Positions 34,198-42,327 of a DNA stretch of 64,000 bases are shown in pieces. Position 1 is the stretch's first letter; each line of letters opens with the position of its first letter. This DNA is from JAFGJQ01 sp964495075 (GTDB lineage Bacteria; Planctomycetota; Phycisphaerae; UBA1845), in NCBI GenBank assembly GCA_964495075.1, contig CAZBUJ010000003.1, forward strand, positions 62,001 through 126,000, read 5' to 3'. Position numbers and translations under genes: made by a program. Below the pieces are notes generated by a model that was not told the DNA's origin, ran no database searches, and saw only the letters and a list, made by a program, of their open reading frames with translations.

Positions 34198-35967
34198 ATG
34201 CAAGACGCGCTGGATGTGATCGTCAGGGAGGGCAATCGGCTGATCACGGCGCTGCGCCTGGCGTCCTGGTCGCCGGTCGAGCGTGAGATTGCGGCGGTGC
34301 TGCGGTTTCACGGTCGTCGAGGACGGCCGGCTCGTCTCTCCCTGGTCGGGATCATCGGCGGGTCCTCCAGCGGGAAGAGCACGGTCTTCAACAACCTGCT
34401 CGGCGGTCGACACGCCAGCCAGGTGACGATGCTTTCGCACACGACGAAGGGGCTCATCCTCGCCGTGCCGGACACGGCGGAGGAGCGGGTCGACCTTTGG
34501 CTTGATCCCGAGCGGATCCTCCTGCCGGGCCTGGAGCATCGGCGGGCGGAGCCGGACGATCGGACGCCCGGGACGCCGGATTCGGTGACCGTGATTCCCG
34601 TTCATCAGCCGGCCCTGCGCGACGTACTACTGTTCGACACGCCGGACTACACGACGGAGACGTCGCGCCGGGAGGGCGACCTCACTCGCCGGCTGCTCCC
34701 GTGGTTCGACCGAGTGCTCGTGCTGGTGGATGAGGAACGGTGGTTCGACGAGCAGACCTTCGGCGGACTGCGGGACGAACTGAACCGGCTTCGCGTCGAC
34801 CGGATGCTGGTCTTCAACTGCAATGAGGGCAACGCGAGCCTGAGCGCGGATGACCGCCGCAAGCTGGCGGACCAGGCGGACCGCATGAATGCCCGGCACG
34901 TTCTGGTGGAGCACTGCCACGGGCGCGGATTCCGGAAGCTGCCGGACGGGGCATTGCAGCCGTGCCTGGACTGGTTGACGGCGGCCGGTCACGGCTCCGA
35001 TGCGGCGCCGCGTCATCGCCGCCTCGCCCGGCTGCTGAGTGACCAGGCGGGGCACGTCCTGAACGAAAACGCCGGGCGGGTCGCCCAGTTGGAGAAACTG
35101 AAACAGTGCCTGGTGCAGACGGTGCATGACGAAGTGCCCGGGAGTCGCACGATCACGCGCGAGGTGATTCTCACGGCGGAGCAGCGCAAGCTTCTGAGCG
35201 TCTATTGGCGCAGCATCGGCCGGACCCTCGACTGGCTTCGTGGCGCGCAGGACGGCGTTGCCGGATGGCTGTCCTTGCGCGGCCCGCGGAACGCTCGGGC
35301 GGCCGGTCGTGCGGACGGCGAGCAGGATCGCGGCGTGTGCTTCTTCGTGCACGAGGCCAACCGGTTGCGGGATCGGCTGGTGAATCTGGCCCTGGGCAGC
35401 CGGTTCTGGCACCTGGCCGGCAGTCCCGACGAGTCGTTGCCGATCGACATCGACGACGCGGACGTCGAGGCGCAGGCCCGCCAGCACGCGGCGGCGTGTG
35501 ACACCGCGTTGACACAGCTCGAAGAACGAGTCCGGCACGAGGCGGCCGATCTGAAGGTGGACGTCGCCGGCATCGGGCTCGGCGCCCTGATCGGGGTGAT
35601 GGTGGGCGGCGTTCTGGCCGTGCCGACGGGCGGGTTGTCCGTGCCGGCGGGTGCCGCGCTGGGTGCCTTGATCGCCGCACCGGCCACCGGGCTGTCGGCG
35701 CGGGTATGCGCGCGGCTGTACAGCGCCGTCCGCGGCACGCCGGAATCACGGGCCCTCGCCGCCGCGGTGGACGCGTACCGTTCCGCGCTTCGCGAGCAGG
35801 CGGAACGCGTGGCCGGGCGCATCCTCATCGTGGCCCGCGGCCGCACGTTGGACGCGGAGCCCGGGCTGCGAGACGCGCTGGAGTCACTACGCGAGTGGGA
35901 TGGCGAGATCGACGATGGTCAACCGTCGCGGAGCGGCGTCGGCGCGGGGGGAGGTGTCCCATCATGA
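34198..35967 (+). CDS. Dynamin-like GTPase I (degenerate G4)
   Basis: 589 residues from ATG 34198 (an in-frame GTG at 34168 is possible). The P-loop is GGSSSGKST (about 54-62), Thr of G2 is in HTTKG and G3 is DTPD in LLFDTPDYTT (about 147). The base-recognition motif NKxD is replaced by FNCNEGN (about 206-212). A helical C-terminal region ends in a Gly/Ala-rich hydrophobic hairpin (about 465-505) suited to membrane insertion. This layout (G domain, helical stalk, membrane paddle) recalls bacterial dynamin-like proteins. It overlaps the next GTPase gene by ATGA and follows the kinase by 72 bp. Function unknown. Confidence 0.78.
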   Translation: MQDALDVIVREGNRLITALRLASWSPVEREIAAVLRFHGRRGRPARLSLVGIIGGSSSGKSTVFNNLLGGRHASQVTMLSHTTKGLILAVPDTAEERVDLWLDPERILLPGLEHRRAEPDDRTPGTPDSVTVIPVHQPALRDVLLFDTPDYTTETSRREGDLTRRLLPWFDRVLVLVDEERWFDEQTFGGLRDELNRLRVDRMLVFNCNEGNASLSADDRRKLADQADRMNARHVLVEHCHGRGFRKLPDGALQPCLDWLTAAGHGSDAAPRHRRLARLLSDQAGHVLNENAGRVAQLEKLKQCLVQTVHDEVPGSRTITREVILTAEQRKLLSVYWRSIGRTLDWLRGAQDGVAGWLSLRGPRNARAAGRADGEQDRGVCFFVHEANRLRDRLVNLALGSRFWHLAGSPDESLPIDIDDADVEAQARQHAAACDTALTQLEERVRHEAADLKVDVAGIGLGALIGVMVGGVLAVPTGGLSVPAGAALGALIAAPATGLSARVCARLYSAVRGTPESRALAAAVDAYRSALREQAERVAGRILIVARGRTLDAEPGLRDALESLREWDGEIDDGQPSRSGVGAGGGVPS

Positions 35968-37811
35968 CCGTGCCCGCGCTGGCCAACGCAGCCGACCGCC
36001 TCGCCCGCGTGAACACAGAACTGAGTGAACTGTTCGGGTGCCCGCCGGCCGCGCTGCGGACGGGAGCGACGAATCGGGGCCTGGACGGCCTCGTGATCTG
36101 CGGGCTGCTGGGGGGCAAGGACGCGGGTAAATCGACGCTGATCAACGCGCTGGCGGACGAGACGGTGTCCGTCGATACGGAGGTCGTTGGCGAAGGGACC
36201 ACGCTCCCGATCGCCTACGCCCACGAGGAGGCGGTCGACACGGTCCGCCGCCGGTTCACGGCGGGCGGGAGCGGCGTCGCTCACCGAGTCGTGACGCACC
36301 GGGTCGACGTGATTCGGCGCCTGGTGCTCGTGGACCTGCCCGACATCGACAGCACCTTTCACGAGCACGTCGACACCGTGCGCCAGGCGGTGGAGCGATT
36401 GGACCGGGTCGTGTGGGTGTTCGACCCGAAGAAAGGTGACGACCGGGCGATCACCGCCCTGCTGCCCCGCGTGGTGCGCGACCCGGCAAACGTGTACTGC
36501 GTGCTGAACAAGTTCGACGAGACGCTCAAAGACGACACCAACGGGGCCGGGGCCGAGGCGTTCTGGACGAACAAGCGCGAATGGTTCTCCCGCTGCACCG
36601 AGTCGCTAGGCCTGGACCCGGACGAGCGGCACCGGTTCCTGATCTCGGCCCGCTACGCGCAGGGCGACGCGTTCGCCCGCGCGGTGTCCGCATTGTGGTT
36701 CGGTCAGGAGGACCACGCGCTGGACCCGCCGGACCGGGCGCTGGTGGCCGAACTGGCCGACCGGGCCAGCCGCGAAATCACCCGACTCAAAACGGACCTG
36801 CTCGCCCCGTTGACCGAGGAGGAAGCGCGAAGGATCAAGCACGGCAACGAAGCGTCCGAACTCGCGGTGAACATCGCCGACGTCCGGGCGCACTACGACC
36901 TGGATCGCACCGCCCGACGCCTCGGCGACCTGCTCGAGGACTTCGATCGGCAGATCAGCCACGAGTTCGACGGTCACTACGTGGGCACCGTGGCCCGCCG
37001 GCTGGCCGGCTGGGGTAAAAGTGACGCGGACCTCGCACGATCCTTGATGTCCGACCGGGTCGAGCGCTGGCCGATCCTGCCGGTGCTGTACTGGCCGCTC
37101 GGCGGGATCGCCCGGTGGCTGGGTCGTTGGTTCACGCCGCGCGCCGCGCACACCGCGGGGGCGGCCCCCGCCGATCTGCTGCGGGTGCAGGGTCGCGGTG
37201 TCGAGCACCGGGCGGCTGCCCTCCGCGAGCGTGTCGAGTTGCGATTGGCGGCGATGCCGGAAGGCCTTCTTCGTGACATCGACTTGGCATCGGCCGCGTC
37301 GCGGGCCGCCGCGGTGGAATCGGCGGTGGCCGACCGGGCGGACCGACTGGATGAGGAGGTGCTGGCCGAGTGCCGGGCGGGGGACCGTCGACCCCGCCGC
37401 TTGCCTCGTGCCTCGTTGTGGTTCGTGCTGTTCTGGTTCCCCCTGCTCCAGCCGCTGCTGAAGGGCGGGCTGGAGCTGGCCGTCAAGCAAGGCCTGGGCG
37501 GTGGTCTGAACGCGGCCTTGACCGTGGTGACCGCGTTCGGGGCGATGGGGTTGCTCAAGGGGCTGGCCGCGGCGGGTGTGGTGTACGTGATTGTTCTGGC
37601 CGTGATGTATGCCCGATCGGTTCGGGACGTTCGCCGGGTGCGGGGGGCGACGTCACACGATCCCCTTGATCCCGGCCCCTACGGCGAAGAAGTCGGCCGC
37701 ATCCTGGCGGACGAAATCCGCGCTCCGCTGCGGGAACACATCGAGCGGGTGGCCGGCCGCGTCACGAAACTCCAAGGCGAGATCGAAGCCCTCGAGTCGG
37801 CGGCGGGCTGA
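35964..37811 (+). CDS. Dynamin-like GTPase II
   Basis: 615 residues. ATG 35964 lies in the ATGA overlap with the preceding gene, and a GGGGGGAGG stretch supports it; the open frame upstream to 35706 is a shadow. P-loop GGKDAGKST (about 50-58), G3 DLPD (124-127) and a canonical G4 NKFD (182-185) are intact. The C-terminal region has hydrophobic segments ASLWFVLFWFPLLQPLL and a longer one at about 520-545 that probably span or enter the membrane. It pairs with GTPase I, like the tandem bacterial dynamin-like proteins that remodel membranes. A LOG gene converges immediately after. Confidence 0.8.
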   Translation: MTVPALANAADRLARVNTELSELFGCPPAALRTGATNRGLDGLVICGLLGGKDAGKSTLINALADETVSVDTEVVGEGTTLPIAYAHEEAVDTVRRRFTAGGSGVAHRVVTHRVDVIRRLVLVDLPDIDSTFHEHVDTVRQAVERLDRVVWVFDPKKGDDRAITALLPRVVRDPANVYCVLNKFDETLKDDTNGAGAEAFWTNKREWFSRCTESLGLDPDERHRFLISARYAQGDAFARAVSALWFGQEDHALDPPDRALVAELADRASREITRLKTDLLAPLTEEEARRIKHGNEASELAVNIADVRAHYDLDRTARRLGDLLEDFDRQISHEFDGHYVGTVARRLAGWGKSDADLARSLMSDRVERWPILPVLYWPLGGIARWLGRWFTPRAAHTAGAAPADLLRVQGRGVEHRAAALRERVELRLAAMPEGLLRDIDLASAASRAAAVESAVADRADRLDEEVLAECRAGDRRPRRLPRASLWFVLFWFPLLQPLLKGGLELAVKQGLGGGLNAALTVVTAFGAMGLLKGLAAAGVVYVIVLAVMYARSVRDVRRVRGATSHDPLDPGPYGEEVGRILADEIRAPLREHIERVAGRVTKLQGEIEALESAAG

Positions 37812-37813
37812 GC

Positions 37814-38596
37814 TCACGAACTCAGGTCCTGGTACCCTTCCGACCCCCGCCGGGGGCCTGAAGTCTGTGGTTGCTGGCCGGTGCGTGTACCCTCCGCGGT
37901 GAATCGCAGGGCGGCGGCTTCACGCTCCGCCTCCGATTCCTCTCTCTGCCGTTCGCACTTGGCTTCGTAGCCGGCCTTGACGATGCGCACCGCCTCGTCG
38001 ACGTCATCGGTGATCGTGAAGAGGTCAAGGTCGTGCGGCGAGATGAACGCGTTGGCGTTGAGCTGGTACTTGCGCATCCACGTGGTGAGGGGCGTCCAGA
38101 AATCCGAACCCATCAGAACGACGGGGAACATCGGCGTCTTGCCCGTCTGGATCAGGGTCATCGACTCGAAGAACTCGTCCATGGTGCCGAACCCGCCGGG
38201 GAAGCAAACGAAGGCGCTGGCGTACTTGACGAACATGACTTTCCGGCAGAAGAAGTAGCGGAAGTCCATGGACATGTTCTGGTACTCGTTGGCGAGCTGC
38301 TCGTGGGGTAGGTAGATGTTGAGCCCGATCGACGTGCCGCCCGCCTCGAACGCTCCTTTGTTGGCCGCCTCCATGATGCCGGGGCCACCGCCCGTCATGA
38401 CGGCGAAGCCCTCCTTCGCCAGTCGGCTCGCCGTTCGTTCCGCGAGTTGGTAATACGGCTGGTCGGGCGTGGCGCGGGCCGACCCGAAGACGGGCACGAC
38501 CTTCTCGCAGGATGCCATCAGCTCGAACCCTTCCACGAACTCCGACATGATGCGGAACACGCGCCACGTCTCTTTGACCGCGTCCATGTTATTCAT
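37814..38596 (-). CDS. LOG-family nucleoside 5'-monophosphate phosphoribohydrolase
   Basis: 260 residues with a Rossmann LOG domain (about 25-205). The substrate motif PGGFGTMDEFFE and the earlier VMTGGGPGIMEAANKGA are complete. Enzymes of this family split the N-glycosidic bond of nucleoside 5'-monophosphates, releasing a base (cytokinins in plants). The natural bacterial substrate is often unknown. GGAGG lies 8-12 bases before ATG 38596. The C-terminal 50 residues are Arg/Glu rich and outside the domain. It converges with the GTPase pair; the stop codons are 2 bp apart. Confidence 0.9.
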   Translation of the reverse strand: MNNMDAVKETWRVFRIMSEFVEGFELMASCEKVVPVFGSARATPDQPYYQLAERTASRLAKEGFAVMTGGGPGIMEAANKGAFEAGGTSIGLNIYLPHEQLANEYQNMSMDFRYFFCRKVMFVKYASAFVCFPGGFGTMDEFFESMTLIQTGKTPMFPVVLMGSDFWTPLTTWMRKYQLNANAFISPHDLDLFTITDDVDEAVRIVKAGYEAKCERQREESEAEREAAALRFTAEGTRTGQQPQTSGPRRGSEGYQDLSS

Positions 38597-38650
38597 GACA
38601 GCGCCTCCATCTCCGCGGACCACGCTTCGGGTGGCGGCGGGCCGCGTCTT

Positions 38651-39913
38651 CTATTCGTACAGCGAGTATTCGGCGTGCAGTGCGCGGAACTTCTCCGCCC
38701 CGGTGTCCCACGCCTTCAGGACTTCCTCGGCCGACCTGCCTTCCTTGAACATGTTGCGAACCATGTCCGTGCCGCAGGCCTTGTCGAACATCGAATCCCG
38801 GCGACCGCCGAACAGAAGATGCTTTTCGTACAGCTTCTGGTGCACGTCCATGATGTGGAACTGGATGGCCACAAGATTGACCTTGTCCCGGTCGGTGATG
38901 TGGATCTGCACGCCGCCGCAGCGCGTCTTTTCGTGCGGTCCGTAATAGGGCTTGAACGTCATCGGGCGGAAATGCACGCCCGGCAACTGGCGCTTGTTGA
39001 GCAGGTCCGCAAAGAGGGTGGCACTGACCCACGGTGCCCCGGCCAGTTCGAACGGCAACGGATATCCTACGCCCTCGCTGATCACGTGCAGCTCCCCCAT
39101 GATGCCGGTGGCGGCGTAGAACATCGCCGTTCGCGAGTGCGGCACGTGCGGCGAGGTCGGCACCCACGGGAGCCCGGTCTCGTCGAACCACATGCCCCGG
39201 CGCCAGCCCTTCATCTTGACGACGGTCAGCTTGCACTTGACGCCGTTGGTCAGCATGCCCTCCTCGTTGAGCAGTTTGGCCAGTTCACCGCAGGTCAGGC
39301 CGTACACGTACGGGATCTCGAACTTCCCGACGAATGATCTGAACGCCGGATCGAGGATATTGCCTTCAATGCGGTTACCGGTGAGCGGATTCGGCCGATC
39401 GAGCACGATGAACTCGACGTTGTGCTCGGCGGCGGCCTCCATGCATTCGGCCATCGTGCTGATGAACGTGTAGGACCGGCACCCGACGTCCTGGATGTCG
39501 TACACGAGCGCGTCGATGCCGCGCAGCATGTCGGCGGTCGGTTTGCGCGTCTGGCCGTAGAGCGAGTACTCGGGCAGGCCCGTGACGGGGTCGGTGCCGT
39601 CGCGCACCTTGTCGCCGCCGTACACGTCACCGCGGATGCCGTGCTCCGGCCCGAAAAGAGCCAGCAACTTGAAATCCCGCCGGCTGTGCAGGACGTCGAC
39701 CGTAGACCGCAGGTCGCGGGTGACGCCGGTCGGGTTGGTGATCAGCCCGAGCCCTTTGCCCCGCACGGTCTCGAAGTTCTCCTGCTCCAGCACGTCGATC
39801 CCGGTCAGGACCACGGGTTTGCCGGTCGTTTCACCGGCGGGGGCGGGCAGCGCGGCAAGTGCGAACAGGACCGCCGCGATTGACCGCGTCCATCGTGTGT
39901 GCTTACTGTTCAT
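38651..39913 (-). CDS. Secreted NamZ-like (DUF1343) protein, putative exo-muramidase
   Basis: 420 residues from ATG 39913 (preceded by GAAGGAAGC). A signal peptide (about 1-27) is followed by a complete DUF1343 region: GKGLGLITNPTGV, ALFGPEHGIRGD, LVYDIQDVGCRSYTFI, LDRPNPLTG and PYVYGLTCGELA. DUF1343 founding member NamZ is an exo-beta-N-acetylmuramidase that removes MurNAc from peptidoglycan fragments, which suggests a recycling or nutrient role in the periplasm. Expected partners (NagZ, amidase, transport) are not seen nearby. The LOG gene follows 54 bp downstream on the same strand. Confidence 0.88.
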   Translation of the reverse strand: MNSKHTRWTRSIAAVLFALAALPAPAGETTGKPVVLTGIDVLEQENFETVRGKGLGLITNPTGVTRDLRSTVDVLHSRRDFKLLALFGPEHGIRGDVYGGDKVRDGTDPVTGLPEYSLYGQTRKPTADMLRGIDALVYDIQDVGCRSYTFISTMAECMEAAAEHNVEFIVLDRPNPLTGNRIEGNILDPAFRSFVGKFEIPYVYGLTCGELAKLLNEEGMLTNGVKCKLTVVKMKGWRRGMWFDETGLPWVPTSPHVPHSRTAMFYAATGIMGELHVISEGVGYPLPFELAGAPWVSATLFADLLNKRQLPGVHFRPMTFKPYYGPHEKTRCGGVQIHITDRDKVNLVAIQFHIMDVHQKLYEKHLLFGGRRDSMFDKACGTDMVRNMFKEGRSAEEVLKAWDTGAEKFRALHAEYSLYE

Positions 39914-40208
39914 GTCCAGCTTCCTTCGGGGAGCGTTGATGATAACAACCGCTGGCACAGGGCGTCGTGCGGTCCGGCCGCGCCGGCAAGGATGTCGGCC
40001 AACCGGTCGGCGGGCACCGCTGGCAACTATACTCGCCGGCGGGCGGCGTCGCCAGCGTGGCGGGCGGCGCCGGCGGCCGCGGCGATGCGGTATGCATTGT
40101 GCGTGTTTGCCTGGCGGCCGCGGGTCGGCGAGACGGGTGGCCGTTCGGTGTGCAATGGCGCGTGCGGGGTGGCGATCGGCGGCGAGGGTGTCGACGCGGT
40201 CGCACCGA

Positions 40209-40424
40209 TCAGGCGTAGACGTCGAGGCCGTTGGCCAGGTCGACGGTGACCTCGGCGACGTCGGCGGCGGCGGCCTGCATGGTCTCGGCGGCGGCCTCGA
40301 CGAGTTGGAGGACGGCCTCGCCCTGCTGGTTGGCCGTCTTGAGCATGCGGGCGGCGACCGCCATCTGGACCTGGGACGCGGTTTCGGCCGCCTTGACGTT
40401 GATCAGCGCGGATGTCAGATCCAT
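40209..40424 (-). CDS. YjfB-like putative motility protein
   Basis: 71 residues, MDLTSALINVKAAETASQVQ and onwards, forming two amphipathic helices rich in Ala, Gln and Val. The pattern with a VQMAVAARMLKTANQQGEAV-type core matches the small YjfB family found beside flagellar genes in many bacteria. There are no flagellar genes in this window. ATG 40424 has no strong ribosome-binding site. Composition is normal for the genome. Confidence 0.65.
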   Translation of the reverse strand: MDLTSALINVKAAETASQVQMAVAARMLKTANQQGEAVLQLVEAAAETMQAAAADVAEVTVDLANGLDVYA

Positions 40425-40987
40425 GGTCGGTTCTCACGGCCGCTCGCCGCGTCCCGGCAATCGAGTCGGCGTATCGAGCAGCGTTTCTGTCTTGTCGGTT
40501 CGACGCAGGGCCGGGTTCAGGACTGCGTGTCGAAGAAACCAGTCCCGCGCGATCGACGCCGCGTCGAAAGCGCCGCGCGATCGGCGTCATGCGGTCGGGA
40601 TCGTGCGGTCCGGGGGGCGAACCCCCCGCCGCCGACGGCTCTCCCGTACCCCGCCCCGCCCGTAGTCGGACAGGTAAAACGTACGATACGCCGCGGCCGG
40701 TCGGCGGCGCCGATTCTGCCGGCCGGGTTATGGGGCGTAGTTCTTGCGGGGAGCCTCAAGGGAGGGCCCCGACGCGCCGGCCCGGCCGGTGGTTCGGCGA
40801 GCGGCCCGGTCAACCGGCGCGGCGACCGCCTCTGTTGGCGCGGCGGTTCGCTCGGTGAGCGCTGGGGCACGGCGGCGCGGCGGCCCGCTCGGTTGTCGCC
40901 GCGGCCTTTTTCGGACGTTCGACCGCCCCGGCCCGCTCGCCGCTTGCCGATGCAGGAGCAAGCGGGTATAAGGACACGTCCAACTTC
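40425..40987. other. 563-bp intergenic region before the tRNA
   Basis: Very GC-rich (rich in CCG/GGC words). The ORFs seen here have random composition and overlap on both strands, so I call none. The tRNA promoter lies at its right end. Confidence 0.5.
40944..40972 (+). promoter_or_regulatory. Promoter of tRNA-Ala
   Basis: TTGCCG (40944-40949) and TATAAG (40967-40972) are spaced 17 bp. The expected start is about 8 bases before the tRNA at 40988. Confidence 0.65.
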
Positions 40988-41060
<73 letters not shown>

Positions 41061-41360
41061 ATATGCAAAAGGCCCGCCGCGACAACCACTTAGGCGCCAC
41101 GACAGACCGGCGCGAAAAGAAATAATCAGGCGGCTTGCGCATAGCGGGAAGTATTCGCGAATCGATCCGGTTCTCCCGGCCCGCGTTCCGGAAGAGTCCG
41201 GCGGTCCCAATTAACCCGGGTTTCCCAGAGGCGGTTGTCTCTGATCGCGAGCCCAGGCCTGACAAACGGCACATCCCGGCTGACGGAGTCAGCGACATTT
41301 GACTAACCACTTCTTCAAGGTTGCTGCATTTCTCATTTCTCTTCCAAAAGGAGACATGTC
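41061..41360. other. 300-bp lower-GC spacer after the tRNA
   Basis: Base composition drops visibly here (AT-rich words, T-runs near 41330-41350). No gene is apparent. TTGACT at 41299-41304 lacks a matching -10. The drop continues into the next gene. Confidence 0.45.
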
Positions 41361-41849
41361 ATGCATCGTCGAATCTATGTACTGGCGTTCTTGGGCCTCT
41401 TCGCACTAGCTTCAAGTGGGTGCAAAAACCCACCGGGCTCAGGCGGGCCGACCCCACCGGGCCCAGGTGGGCCGACACCACCTGCCCCAGGCGGGCCGGA
41501 TTTAGTACCTTCTAACCCAACAGGTAAATCCGCGCCCGTGTGGTTCTGCAACCGAGATGACCAGGGCAAGTTACAGATCTATGTCAAGAATCAGGGCAAC
41601 GCAGAGGCGTCCGGCTCGGAGGTTGAAGTCGTATTTCCCAACGTAAGGCCAGGAGTGCATGTCACGGTCCGGCCAACGTCGGCATGCGGTAATCTGAAGC
41701 CGGGTAAAGTGTCCGACCCTCTCACCGTCGAGATTCCCGAGGGATGCTTCAACCCTGATTGCGATTTCGTCATTACCGTAGACATCGCAAACGACGTAAC
41801 TGAAACAGATGAAGGAAACAACAGCGTGAAAGGCATATGCGTCGGGTAA
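41361..41849 (+). CDS. CARDB-like lipoprotein in a lower-GC patch
   Basis: 162 residues. AAAAGGAG lies about 9 bases before the ATG. A lipoprotein signal (MHRRIYVLAFLGLFALASSGC, lipobox SSGC) is followed by a Gly/Pro repeat linker (GGPTPPGP twice, about 26-47). A CARDB-type beta-sandwich then ends with the typical ANDVTETDEGNNS motif. CARDB domains bind other surface proteins or polysaccharides. Five Cys after the lipobox (in WFCN, SACG, GCFNPDC and GICVG) could form disulfides. GC content is clearly below that of its neighbours, and the gene sits next to a tRNA, so recent transfer is possible. Confidence 0.75.
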   Translation: MHRRIYVLAFLGLFALASSGCKNPPGSGGPTPPGPGGPTPPAPGGPDLVPSNPTGKSAPVWFCNRDDQGKLQIYVKNQGNAEASGSEVEVVFPNVRPGVHVTVRPTSACGNLKPGKVSDPLTVEIPEGCFNPDCDFVITVDIANDVTETDEGNNSVKGICVG

Positions 41850-42327
41850 TATGCCATACGGGCCAATCAAGAAACGAAACGGGCGGTTTCGGCCAAAAGC
41901 CCGTGGAGACCCCTCCGGGCGCGCCCGACCCAATGAATCGCATTCAATAGCAATGAAGCGTCATTGTTGATGGGCCGGTCCGGGGCAGTCAACGATAATC
42001 CCGGTTCGGGCGGAGCCGAAATAGGGCTAAAGCGCTGGCACACCGACGCCCGCCTGTCGGTCGTACGTTCACCGTGGCGGGCGTTGCCTGCCTCTGGAGT
42101 GCGTTCGCACGGCGGTCATGGTTACCGGTTTTTCCCGCGGGCGGCGTGTTGCGACGCGACGCCAGCGGTGCCGGTAAGTCACGCGGGCAGCGGTCGCCGG
42201 CGGGTGCACCCCAGCATGCGTTTGCGACCGCGCTCGAATCCGCCTAGATTGGCGGCGAGCCGAGGTTGTCTCGCGAAGTGCCGGTCACCAGGACCCACGA
42301 CCGGCCGTTGGAGGGCCGGCCCGAACC
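41850..42327. other. 478-bp intergenic region
   Basis: The lower-GC patch extends to about 42000, after which the normal composition returns. No gene is apparent. Some GGAGGG lies before the GTG start of the next gene (about 12 bases upstream). Confidence 0.4.
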
